Assembly (NCBI GenBank): GCA_965223815.1
Contig: OZ245019.1
Coordinates: 1,240,001-1,304,000 of the forward strand
Direction of reading: 5' to 3'
DNA: 64,000 nt
Source of the DNA: HKST-UBA178 sp965223815
GTDB taxonomy: Bacteria > Pseudomonadota > Gammaproteobacteria > Chromatiales > Chromatiaceae
Both the position numbers and the translations under genes were made by a program. Below the pieces are notes generated by a model. The model saw only the letters and a list, made by a program, of their open reading frames with translations, searched no databases and was not told the DNA's origin. Below are positions 7,326-15,783 of this stretch, one piece after another; within the stretch, counting starts at the first letter, position 1, and every line of letters starts with the position of its first letter.

Positions 7326-9959
7326 ATGCTCCGAGATAACCCCAAGGAGATAAGGCTGCAGGATTATACACCACCCGATTTTCTGATCGATGAGGTGGAA
7401 CTTCAGTTTGAGCTCGGTGAAGAAGAGGCGCTGGTTGAATCTCGCCTGACGGTGCGGCGCAATCCGCACGTCAAGGAGAGCGGATCGCCGTTGAGGCTAG
7501 ATGGAGAGTCCCTTGAGTCTCTAGCTGTGAAAATCGACGGCAGGGTATTGGAACGGGATGAGTACCGCTTTGAGGAAGGTGGCCTGGTCGTTGACAATGT
7601 GCCGGCGCAGTTTGTATTCGAAAGCAGGGTGCGAATCAGGCCACAGGAGAATACCGCGCTGGAAGGCCTCTACAGATCCAACGGCATGTTCTGTACTCAG
7701 TGCGAAGCAGAGGGGTTTCGCAGGATCACCTGGTTTTTGGATCGTCCGGATGTGATGGCTCGCTATCGCACCACGATTCGCGCGAACCGGGAGCACTATC
7801 CGGTGTTGTTGTCCAACGGAAATCTCGTAAAAGAAGTGTCTCTTGAAGATGACAAGCTCGAGGCCACATGGGAAGACCCCTATCCCAAGCCCAGCTATCT
7901 CTTCGCCTTGGTCGCAGGAGATTTGCGCTGTAGGGAACAGAAGTTTACAACTCTATCGGGCAGGGAAGTCGCCCTGAGAATATATGTCGAGCCAAGGGAT
8001 ATCGACCTCTGCGATCATGCTATGCAGTCCCTGAGAAAAGCGATGGCGTGGGATGAGCAGCAGTACGGCCGCGAGTATGACCTGGATATCTATATGATCG
8101 TGGCGGTTTCTCATTTCAATATGGGCGCCATGGAGAACAAGGGGCTAAACATCTTCAACGCCAAGTATGTTCTGGCCAAGCCGACCACCGCCACCGATCA
8201 GGACTTCCAGAATATCGAGGGTGTTATCGCCCATGAATACTTCCACAATTGGACCGGGAATCGAATCACTTGTCGTGACTGGTTCCAGCTCAGTTTAAAG
8301 GAGGGGCTGACTGTTTACAGGGATCAAGAGTTTTCTGCGGATATGGGATCCCGGGGGGTGAAACGGATAGAGGATGTACGCATGCTGCGGGCACACCAGT
8401 TCGCGGAGGATGCCAGTCCCATGGCCCACCCAGTGCGTCCCGACAGCTATATAGAGATCAATAACTTCTACACCACGACCATTTATGAGAAGGGGGCCGA
8501 GGTGATCCGCATGCAGCATCGTCTGCTCGGTAATGAGGCGTTCCGCAAGGGAATGAATCTCTACTTCGATCGGCACGACGGACAAGCGGTAACGACCGAT
8601 GATTTCGTTAGATGCATGGCGGATGCCAGCGGCAGAGACATGGCCCAGTTTCAACGCTGGTACACCCAGGCCGGTACGCCCCAGCTACGTGTCGAGGGGG
8701 CGTATGATGCGGAAGATGACTGCTATACACTGACGATTGAGCAGCACACTCCACCGACCCCCGGACAACCTAACAAGCAGGCACTGCACCTGCCATTTGC
8801 AGTTGCGTTGCTGGATGAGCAGGGGCATGAAATGCCTCTCCAGCTCGAGAATGAGGCGTCGGCATTTCGTGGGACCCGGGTGCTTGAGCTGCGCCAGGTT
8901 CAGGAAACTTTTCGCTTCGTAGGGCTGCCGACGAAGCCGATACCTTCGATGCTGCGTGGGTTTTCAGCACCCGCAAAGTTAATTTACGACTATAGCGATC
9001 GGGATCTCATGTTCCTGATGCGCCATGACGGTGATGGCTTCAATCGCTGGGATGCCGCTCAATCCCTCTATGCACATATTATTCTGCAGCGTGTGGCGAA
9101 ATCCCATGCAGTACCCCCGAGGGGATTTTTTGCCACCATGGAGGAGGTGCTGACAGCGACAAATGGGGATCCGGCACTTGCAGCGGAGGTTCTCACTCTG
9201 CCCTCCGAGTCCTATCTGGGAGACCTTATGGATGTGGTCGATGTGGACGGGATACATCTGGCGAGAGAAAGCCTGAGGCTGGGCGTAGCCACTACATTGG
9301 AAGAGGCTTTACGGAGTGTACATCAAGCGGAGAATCGGCCACGGGACGATGATATATCCCCTGGAGCCATAGCCAGTCGCCGGCTGCGAAATCTTAGCCT
9401 CGGCTACCTAATGCGCCTGAACGATCCCGGCGCTATTTCGCTTTGCGTTGAGCAATACCGTCGAGGGGGCAATATGACCGATACTATCAATGCCCTGACA
9501 CTGATTGCCGACAGTGAGGCCACGGTACGGCTGGAACTGCTGGAAGATTTTTACCAACGCTGGAGTCGGGATCCTCTGGTAATAGACAAGTGGTTCATGA
9601 CCCAGGCGCTTAGCAGCAGAACGGATACACTTGAGCAGGTTCTGCGGTTACTGGATCACCCCGACTACTCCATCACCAACCCCAACCGGGTGCGCAGTCT
9701 GGTAGGGGCCTTTTGTAGCGCCAATCCTGTGGTTTTCCATCGCATCGATGGTTCGGGCTATCGTTTTCTGGCCGATCAGGTATTGACGCTGGATGCCCTG
9801 AATCCGCAAATTGCCTCCCGGTTGCTGCGGACGATTACCCGCTGGCGTCGCTACGATCCAATTAGACAGGCATTGATGAAGAGTGAACTAGAGCGCATTT
9901 TATCCACCTCGCCACTCTCCAAGGACGTCTTCGAGATTGCCGCCAAGAGCCTGGAGTAG
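7326..9959 (+). CDS. pepN: Aminopeptidase N (M1 family zinc metallopeptidase)
   Basis: An 877-residue enzyme with the normal length and layout of bacterial PepN. It shows the exopeptidase motif GAMEN (near residue 275) and the zinc site HEYFHNW near residue 303, with the third ligand Glu in the following KEGLTVYRDQEF helix. The long alpha-helical C-terminal domain is complete. It removes N-terminal residues from peptides in the cytoplasm during protein turnover. The ATG is preceded by GAGGAAAAGG. It appears to be a single-gene unit, divergent from grxC. Confidence 0.97.
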   Translation: MLRDNPKEIRLQDYTPPDFLIDEVELQFELGEEEALVESRLTVRRNPHVKESGSPLRLDGESLESLAVKIDGRVLERDEYRFEEGGLVVDNVPAQFVFESRVRIRPQENTALEGLYRSNGMFCTQCEAEGFRRITWFLDRPDVMARYRTTIRANREHYPVLLSNGNLVKEVSLEDDKLEATWEDPYPKPSYLFALVAGDLRCREQKFTTLSGREVALRIYVEPRDIDLCDHAMQSLRKAMAWDEQQYGREYDLDIYMIVAVSHFNMGAMENKGLNIFNAKYVLAKPTTATDQDFQNIEGVIAHEYFHNWTGNRITCRDWFQLSLKEGLTVYRDQEFSADMGSRGVKRIEDVRMLRAHQFAEDASPMAHPVRPDSYIEINNFYTTTIYEKGAEVIRMQHRLLGNEAFRKGMNLYFDRHDGQAVTTDDFVRCMADASGRDMAQFQRWYTQAGTPQLRVEGAYDAEDDCYTLTIEQHTPPTPGQPNKQALHLPFAVALLDEQGHEMPLQLENEASAFRGTRVLELRQVQETFRFVGLPTKPIPSMLRGFSAPAKLIYDYSDRDLMFLMRHDGDGFNRWDAAQSLYAHIILQRVAKSHAVPPRGFFATMEEVLTATNGDPALAAEVLTLPSESYLGDLMDVVDVDGIHLARESLRLGVATTLEEALRSVHQAENRPRDDDISPGAIASRRLRNLSLGYLMRLNDPGAISLCVEQYRRGGNMTDTINALTLIADSEATVRLELLEDFYQRWSRDPLVIDKWFMTQALSSRTDTLEQVLRLLDHPDYSITNPNRVRSLVGAFCSANPVVFHRIDGSGYRFLADQVLTLDALNPQIASRLLRTITRWRRYDPIRQALMKSELERILSTSPLSKDVFEIAAKSLE

Positions 9960-10058
9960 AGGTATTCTCTTCGATAGGTGTTTAGTTACTGCGAACTAGA
10001 CTAATATCAGACACCGAGCATGAATGATTAACCTGAGACACCCATACAACGAGGCCTT

Positions 10059-11645
10059 ATGTCCAGCGATGCTCTGAAGTTCAGAATTCCTGATTCCATG
10101 CAGCTGGATGGGCTGCTGTCAGCCTTGCGCGAGCGCTTCGTGACAGTGGAAGCCCCCAGCATTTCACTCACCCGCAGCTACCACGATACCTTCGATTGGC
10201 GCCTGTATCAGGCCGGGATTGTCCTCTGGCGGGAGATCGAGGGTCGAAAGCAACGGCTTGTATTGAAAGACCGCCGGGAAGAGACATTGGGTGAGGCGCA
10301 ACAGCTGACGGGGAAAATGCCGGCTTTTTACCAAGAGTTTCCCGAAGGTAGGTTGCGTGAGCAGGTGAAGCCGTTGCTTCAGATGCGGGCGCTGATGCCC
10401 AGGGCGGATGTTAGCCTCACACAGCAGGTTTTTCGGATCCTTGACGAGGAGGAGAAGACACTACTGCGTCTGGTTGCGGAGACGTACCATTGCAGTACAC
10501 CAGGCACCAAACGACCGATTCCGCTGGGCGGTTGGGTCGGCCTACTGCCTGTGCGGGGCTACCACAGGGCGTTGTCCCAGGTTCAGGCTTTCCTTACACA
10601 AGAGTTGGAACTCGACCCTGCACCGAGCGGGGTACTGGATGCCGCGCTTTCTGCCATCGGCCAGACGCCGGTGGACTACACTTCGAAACTCAACTTTGAT
10701 TTCTCGCCCCAGGAGCAGGCGGCCGCGGTGGCTAAAAAAGTCCACCTGCACCTACTTTCCACCATTGAACGCAATATTCCCGGTACTCTCGCGGATTTGG
10801 ACTCAGAGTATCTTCATGATTTGCGTGTGGCGGTGCGTAGGACGCGTTCGGCCCTGACCCAGGTGAAGGGCGTGTTTCCCGGCGTCGATCTTGAACGTTT
10901 CAAAGAGAGGTGGGGATGGGTAGGTCAGATCACCGGGCCCACCCGTGACATGGATGTCTATTTGCTTGACTACGAAAATTATCGCGACAGCCTTCCTGCC
11001 CAGTTCCGCGGTGACGTGGCGCCACTCCATGAATTCCTGCTGGTACACCAGCGACAGGCTCACCGGGCTATGGCGCGCAAATTAAGATCCCAGGAGTTTC
11101 AAAGTCTCTTGAGTGACTGGCGGCTGTTCCTTGAAACTCCGACTAAAGCAGCTCCAGATGCCCCTTCCGCCACTCTCCCCATCATTGAGGTTGCGGGCAG
11201 GCGAATATATAAAATATATAAAAGGGTACTTAACGAGGGGCTCGCCATCGATCAGTATTCCCCGCCCGAGGCGCTTCACGAATTGAGAAAAAACTGTAAA
11301 AAACTGCGCTATCTGATGGAGTTTTTTCAAAGCCTCTATCCACGTGCAGAGATCGGGCCGCTGATCAAGGCCCTCAAGGTGCTGCTCGACAATCTAGGTG
11401 ATTTCCAGGATATGGAAGTGCAGGCATTCAAACTGAGGGCGTTCGCCCATGAGATGCTCGAAGAGGGTGAGGTGCCGGCGGATACATTGTTGGCGATGGG
11501 TATGCTGGTCGACGGGTTGCTGAAACGGCAGCAAAAGGCACGAGAGGCGTTCTCCGGGAGATTCAGCCGATTTGCCGGCAAATCCAATCGAACGGCCTTC
11601 AAGGCGCTGTTCTCACAGAAAACTGTTACAGGGCCCGCGGTATGA
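10059..11645 (+). CDS. CYTH-CHAD domain protein (polyphosphate-related)
   Basis: 528 residues with two domains. Residues 1 to about 200 are CYTH-like: the strand pattern SYHDTFDWRLYQAGIVLWRE and RQ-type charged strands (QRLVLKDRRE) line a tunnel that binds triphosphate or polyphosphate in this superfamily. Residues from about 225 to 510 are a CHAD helical domain, with the conserved basic helices LHDLRVAVRRTRSAL (near 250) and ALHELRKNCKKLRYLMEFF (near 404). CHAD domains bind polyphosphate granules and are often fused to or encoded beside CYTH domains. Its stop overlaps the ParA-like start by 4 bases (ATGA), so the two proteins are made together. Confidence 0.9.
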   Translation: MSSDALKFRIPDSMQLDGLLSALRERFVTVEAPSISLTRSYHDTFDWRLYQAGIVLWREIEGRKQRLVLKDRREETLGEAQQLTGKMPAFYQEFPEGRLREQVKPLLQMRALMPRADVSLTQQVFRILDEEEKTLLRLVAETYHCSTPGTKRPIPLGGWVGLLPVRGYHRALSQVQAFLTQELELDPAPSGVLDAALSAIGQTPVDYTSKLNFDFSPQEQAAAVAKKVHLHLLSTIERNIPGTLADLDSEYLHDLRVAVRRTRSALTQVKGVFPGVDLERFKERWGWVGQITGPTRDMDVYLLDYENYRDSLPAQFRGDVAPLHEFLLVHQRQAHRAMARKLRSQEFQSLLSDWRLFLETPTKAAPDAPSATLPIIEVAGRRIYKIYKRVLNEGLAIDQYSPPEALHELRKNCKKLRYLMEFFQSLYPRAEIGPLIKALKVLLDNLGDFQDMEVQAFKLRAFAHEMLEEGEVPADTLLAMGMLVDGLLKRQQKAREAFSGRFSRFAGKSNRTAFKALFSQKTVTGPAV

Positions 11646-12388
11646 GGATATTTGGGGTGTACAACATCAAGGGTGGAGTGGGCAAGACCGCAACCGCCGT
11701 CAACTTGGCCCACATTTCCGCCAAGGCTGGATATAGAACCTTGGTTTGGGATTTAGACCCACAGGGTGCCGCAACCTACTATTTTCGAATCAGGCCCAGG
11801 GTGAAGGGCGGAGGACAGCGCCTATTACAGGGGCAAAGAGAGATCGATCGGGTAATCAAGGGGACGGATTTCGAGAATCTCGATTTGCTCCCAGCGGATT
11901 TCTCTTACCGAAACATGGATCTGGTGCTGGGCGAAACCAAAAAACCTTCGAAACGGCTACTCAAATTACTACGCCCGCTTTCTGAGGAGTTCGACCATAT
12001 TTATCTGGATTGTCCGCCGAGCATCTCTCTGGTTTCCGAAAATATCTTCCGCGCTGCGGACGCACTGCTGATTCCAACGATACCCACCACACTTTCGGTT
12101 CGTACCTACGAACAGCTTTTGCAGTTTCTCGAAGGCCATAAACTTTCGAATGTCATGCTCATGCCGTTTTTCTCTATGGTGGACAGGCGTAAAAAAATGC
12201 ACATGGAGATTCTGCAGCAGATGCCCAGCCAGCATCCGGAACTGCTTTCCAGCTATATGCCTTACGCCAGTGATGTCGAAAAGATGGGTGCCTTCAGAGA
12301 ACCTGTAAGCGAGTTCTCCCCCGCATGCCCCGCAGCCAAGGCCTATCAGGCTCTATGGGAAGAGGTGCTGGAACGACTGAACGCCTAG
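11642..12388 (+). CDS. ParA/MinD-type ATPase coupled to a CHAD protein
   Basis: A 248-residue ATPase with the deviant Walker A motif KGGVGKTAT at residues 10-18, the DLDPQGAATYY switch near 37 and Walker B IYLDCPPS near 120. ParA-family ATPases position plasmids, chromosomes or protein cargo. No parB or parS-like sequence follows, so this is not an ordinary partition pair. Overlap with the CYTH-CHAD gene suggests the cargo could be polyphosphate granules, since dedicated ParA-type positioning ATPases exist for other bacterial organelles. That role is inference. Confidence 0.88.
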   Translation: MRIFGVYNIKGGVGKTATAVNLAHISAKAGYRTLVWDLDPQGAATYYFRIRPRVKGGGQRLLQGQREIDRVIKGTDFENLDLLPADFSYRNMDLVLGETKKPSKRLLKLLRPLSEEFDHIYLDCPPSISLVSENIFRAADALLIPTIPTTLSVRTYEQLLQFLEGHKLSNVMLMPFFSMVDRRKKMHMEILQQMPSQHPELLSSYMPYASDVEKMGAFREPVSEFSPACPAAKAYQALWEEVLERLNA

Positions 12389-12518
12389 CCGCACTCCTTC
12401 TCATGGTGTGTGGGCTGAATCAGAAGCGGATATCAGATATTTCTTACGGCTGCCTGGGCCATCTCCCTTGTCCTCACATCGTAATATAAGCAGCAGGGGT
12501 CAGGTAACGGAGAAAAAA

Positions 12519-12701
12519 GTGTCTTCGAGTGAATTAGTTGAGCAGAGGAAGAATCGATACCGTGCTGAGATTTATCGCCTCACTCCTCCGAAAAGCACAC
12601 ATGACGAGTTTCTACTTCAGGTTTATAAAGATTTGCTGGCCAGCGTACTGAAGCTACAGCGGTATAATAATGGAACCAAGCCGCCAGTGACGGGCGGATA
12701 G
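12519..12701 (+). CDS. Small hypothetical protein, about 60 residues
   Basis: A short frame starting at GTG with GGAG six bases before it. The protein is charged and helical (ELVEQRKNRYRAEIYRL, then DEFLLQVYKDLLASVLKLQRY) with no cysteine or membrane segment. I do not recognise it. The frame is open further upstream to 12408, but the upstream part is Ser/Pro-rich without a ribosome site, so the GTG is preferred. It follows the CHAD-ParA pair on the same strand by 130 bases and could belong to it. Confidence 0.55.
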   Translation: MSSSELVEQRKNRYRAEIYRLTPPKSTHDEFLLQVYKDLLASVLKLQRYNNGTKPPVTGG

Positions 12702-12772
12702 TGAGTGCGGGAGTATCGGGGTAAAGCGATCTTGAAGTTGGGAAGGCTTCGGCTTGGAAACGATGACGAATC

Positions 12773-12857
12773 TGGTAGCTAGGGCGGGAGTCGAACCCGC
12801 ATGCCCGAGAGCGCAGCATTTTGAGTGCTGTGTGTATACCAGTTCCACCACCTAGCC
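12773..12857 (-). tRNA. tRNA-Leu (anticodon CAA)
   Basis: Read on the minus strand, an acceptor stem GGCTAGG pairs with CCTAGCT (first pair G-U), followed by A and an encoded CCA. The D arm is GTGGAACTGGTATAC, the anticodon stem CAGCA/TGCTG encloses loop CTCAAAA (anticodon CAA), a long class II variable arm follows, and the T arm is GCGGGTTCGACTCCCGC. It reads UUG codons. Confidence 0.95.
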
Positions 12858-12952
12858 ATTAGAATCTAGTCGTACCGGCGACGGGTGCGCCGGAGGCGGT
12901 AGTATAGTCGTTTCCTCGAGTAGCGCCAACGTTGTGATACCATTTCGCACCC

Positions 12953-13984
12953 ATGCACCGTTCGGACTTCGACTACCCGCTGCCTGAGGCACTGATTGCC
13001 CAATATCCTCTCGATCGGCGTCGTGACAGCCGTTTGCTGCACCTGGATGGCAACAGTGGCGCTTTGTCCGACAGGTGCTTCTCAGAGCTCCCGCAACTGC
13101 TCAGACCCTCCGATTTAATGGTGTTCAACGATACCCGTGTGATACCCGCCAGACTATTTGGCGCCAAGGAGACAGGGGGTAAGGTGGAGTTACTGGTCGA
13201 GCGGCTGCTGGATAGTTTTCGTGCCCTTGTTCATATCAAGGCGAGCAAGCCGCCAAGGGCTGAGTCGACAATTTTTCTCGAAGGGGGCGCCTCCCTCGAG
13301 ATTGTTGGGCGCCAGGGAGCGCTGTATGAGGTCGAATCCCGGGATCTCGAACTGACTTCGATCATGGAGTCCGCGGGACACATGCCTCTGCCGCCTTACA
13401 TTTCTCGCTCGGATAAGCAGCTGGACAGGGAGCGCTATCAGACAGTTTACAGCAGGCAGCCGGGTGCAGTGGCGGCACCCACGGCCGGTCTCCACTTCGA
13501 CTTGGAGATGCTGGAGGAGTTGTCGGCAATGGGGGTAGAGCGGGCAACGGTCACTCTGCATGTGGGAGCCGGAACTTTTCAACCCCTGCGAACCGAGTGC
13601 TTGGAAGACCATGTCATGCACAGCGAATACCTGGAAGTAAGCCAGTCAGTCTGCGATAGCGTCAATCGCACCCGCGAACGCGGTGGACGGGTGATCGCAG
13701 TCGGCACCACTAGTGTCCGTAGTCTGGAAACGGCGTCTGCTGCAGGGCGTATCGCGCCTTACCGCGGGGATACCCGTCTGTTCATCAAGCCCGGCTATAA
13801 GTTTCGCTGCGTGGATGCCATGGTCACCAATTTCCATCTGCCAGGGTCCACGTTGTTGATGTTGGTCTCCGCCTTCTCAGGCCATAGAAAAGTCATGGCT
13901 GCCTATCGACATGCGGTGGACTCGCGCTACCGTTTCTTCAGCTACGGAGATGCGATGTTTCTCACCAAAGGAGATGATGTGTAG
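12953..13984 (+). CDS. queA: S-adenosylmethionine:tRNA ribosyltransferase-isomerase
   Basis: A 343-residue protein of normal QueA length. It begins with the typical FDYPLPEALIAQYPL and has LMVFNDTRVIPARLFG, GAVAAPTAGLHF, TLHVGAGTFQPL and NFHLPGSTLLMLVSAF. QueA transfers the ribosyl part of SAM to 7-aminomethyl-7-deazaguanine in tRNA, the step after Tgt in queuosine synthesis. It is followed by tgt, though 145 bases with hairpins and a possible tgt promoter lie between them, so they may not be one transcript. Confidence 0.97.
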   Translation: MHRSDFDYPLPEALIAQYPLDRRRDSRLLHLDGNSGALSDRCFSELPQLLRPSDLMVFNDTRVIPARLFGAKETGGKVELLVERLLDSFRALVHIKASKPPRAESTIFLEGGASLEIVGRQGALYEVESRDLELTSIMESAGHMPLPPYISRSDKQLDRERYQTVYSRQPGAVAAPTAGLHFDLEMLEELSAMGVERATVTLHVGAGTFQPLRTECLEDHVMHSEYLEVSQSVCDSVNRTRERGGRVIAVGTTSVRSLETASAAGRIAPYRGDTRLFIKPGYKFRCVDAMVTNFHLPGSTLLMLVSAFSGHRKVMAAYRHAVDSRYRFFSYGDAMFLTKGDDV

Positions 13985-13985
13985 C

Positions 13986-14017
13986 AAAAAAAAGCGCGAC
14001 AAAAGGAGTTGTCGCGC
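13986..14017 (-). terminator. Rho-independent terminator reading on the minus strand
   Basis: A 9-bp perfect stem (GCGCGACAA with TTGTCGCGC) and 6-base loop is followed, on the minus strand only, by eight T residues. Strength and geometry fit an intrinsic terminator. No annotated minus-strand gene lies just upstream, so its purpose is unclear; it may end an unannotated short transcript. Confidence 0.6.
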
Positions 14018-14048
14018 AAAGTATCCACCAAAGGAGGATGGAGGAGTA

Positions 14049-14066
14049 GTACTGAAGATTCAGTAC
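14049..14066. repeat. Perfect 8-bp inverted repeat in the queA-tgt gap
   Basis: GTACTGAA and TTCAGTAC flank a 2-base centre. It could be an operator or an RNA hairpin. It lies about 15 bases upstream of a TATAAT (14082-14087) that could be the -10 box of tgt. Confidence 0.45.
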
Positions 14067-14129
14067 ATCGTTAGTTTCTAATATAATAAGTCTATTGTCA
14101 AGCGTGGTAGAAGGGGAGCGCGTAAGTTC

Positions 14130-15227
14130 ATGAAATTCCATTGCCTAAGGCGAGACGGCCCGGCCAGGCGAGGCCGTTTGACCTTTGATCGGGGCAGTGT
14201 CGAGACGCCTGCGTTCATGCCGGTTGGCACCTACGGCACGGTAAAGGCCATGACCCCCGAAGAACTCCACCACATCGGGTCGGAGATCATTCTCGGGAAC
14301 ACTTTCCACTTGATGTTGCGTCCCGGGGTAGAGGTGATTCAACGCCACGGGGGGTTGCACGGTTTCAGCCACTGGCAGCAACCGATCCTGACCGATTCGG
14401 GGGGATTTCAAGTCTTTAGTCTCGGTGCCATGCGCAAAATTAGCGAACAGGGGGTCCATTTTCGGTCGCCAGTGGATGGTTCGAAGATCTTTATGGGCCC
14501 CGAGGAATCGATGATGGTCCAGCGCCAGTTGGGTTCCGATATCGTCATGATCTTCGATGAGTGCACACCCTATCCGGCAACGGAGGCGGAGGCAGCGGAT
14601 TCGATGGAGCTTTCTCTGCGTTGGGCACTGCGAAGCCGGGCCGCCCACGGGGACAACCCGGCGGCCCTCTTCGGGATAGTCCAGGGGGGGGTATATCCCC
14701 GGCTGCGTGAAGCGTCGTTGCGGGGATTAATGGAAATCGGATTTGAAGGATACGCAGTAGGCGGACTGTCCGTGGGGGAGCCCGCTGAAGAAAGATGGCG
14801 CATTCTCGATTTCCTCGCAACCCGTCTTCCTGAAGATGTGCCCCGCTATCTAATGGGGGTCGGAACACCCCAAGATATAGTTGCCGCGGTGGGACGCGGT
14901 ATTGATATGTTCGATTGCGTACTGCCTACCCGCAATGCCCGCAATGGGCATCTCTTCACCCACCAAGGCATAGTGCGTATCCGCAATGCGGTCCATGCCA
15001 TGGATACCGCGCCGCTAGATTCTCTTTGCGATTGTTACACCTGTACCCACTACAGCCGCGCCTATCTACGCCATCTTTCGCGCTGCAATGAAATACTCGG
15101 AGCCAGACTCAATACCATTCACAATCTCCACTACTACCAGAAGCTGATGAAAGATATTCGCTTGGCTATAAGGGAAGGGCGTTTTCAAGCGTTTGCCGAG
15201 GCCTTTTTCGCCGGCCACCATGGGTAA
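14130..15227 (+). CDS. tgt: tRNA-guanine transglycosylase
   Basis: 365 residues, slightly shorter than the usual 370-375 but complete. It has the substrate-binding DSGGFQVFSL (catalytic Asp), the FDECTPYP segment, GGLSVGEP, the nucleophile region in DMFDCVLPTRNARNG and the zinc site CDCYTCTHYSRAYLRHL with a distal His in NTIHNLHYY. Tgt replaces guanine-34 with preQ1 in GUN-anticodon tRNAs. It precedes yajC-secD-secF, the usual gammaproteobacterial order. Confidence 0.97.
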   Translation: MKFHCLRRDGPARRGRLTFDRGSVETPAFMPVGTYGTVKAMTPEELHHIGSEIILGNTFHLMLRPGVEVIQRHGGLHGFSHWQQPILTDSGGFQVFSLGAMRKISEQGVHFRSPVDGSKIFMGPEESMMVQRQLGSDIVMIFDECTPYPATEAEAADSMELSLRWALRSRAAHGDNPAALFGIVQGGVYPRLREASLRGLMEIGFEGYAVGGLSVGEPAEERWRILDFLATRLPEDVPRYLMGVGTPQDIVAAVGRGIDMFDCVLPTRNARNGHLFTHQGIVRIRNAVHAMDTAPLDSLCDCYTCTHYSRAYLRHLSRCNEILGARLNTIHNLHYYQKLMKDIRLAIREGRFQAFAEAFFAGHHG

Positions 15228-15338
15228 TTCTTAAAACCGGATAACTGTGGCATAATGCGCCGTTCGATATAGGTTTCGGGACTCGAGATGATCGGGTCCG
15301 ACGCCCAATGATTTCCATTTATCTCAGGTGAGACGATC

Positions 15339-15668
15339 ATGAGTTTCTTTATATCAGATGCTTTCGCACAGGCGGCCGATGCGCCTTCCGGGCCGGGTCT
15401 GGAAGGGCTGATCTTGCCCGTAGGCTTGATCATCATGCTCTACTTCTTGATGATCCGGCCCCAGATGAAGCGCCAGAAGGAGCACAGAAAACTGGTGGAA
15501 TCCCTGGCCAAAGGAGACGAGGTACAAACCGAAGGCGGGATGATGGGCAAGATTACCGAGCTCGGCGAGAATTTCGTCACTATTCAGATCGCAGAGGGCA
15601 CCGAAGTCAAGTTTCGCCGCGGAGCTGTAAGCGCAGTAATGCCCAAAGGAACGCTCAAAGAAATCTAG
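15339..15668 (+). CDS. yajC: Sec translocon accessory protein YajC
   Basis: A 109-residue protein with one membrane helix (about residues 24-42, LILPVGLIIMLYFLMI) followed by the signature RPQMKRQKEHRKLVESLAKGD and a small beta domain (GGMMGKITELGENFVTIQ). It associates with SecDF-YidC at the inner membrane. It sits between tgt and secD. Confidence 0.96.
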   Translation: MSFFISDAFAQAADAPSGPGLEGLILPVGLIIMLYFLMIRPQMKRQKEHRKLVESLAKGDEVQTEGGMMGKITELGENFVTIQIAEGTEVKFRRGAVSAVMPKGTLKEI

Positions 15669-15783
15669 CGTTCTCTCAGGTCGAGACGATCGGCCATCCG
15701 GTTTCGATCTTGGTTAACCTTCGTAACGGCTCCGGTGGGCAGTTCGAAATTCGTAGGAATAGTGATTTCCCTTCTATAGACCC

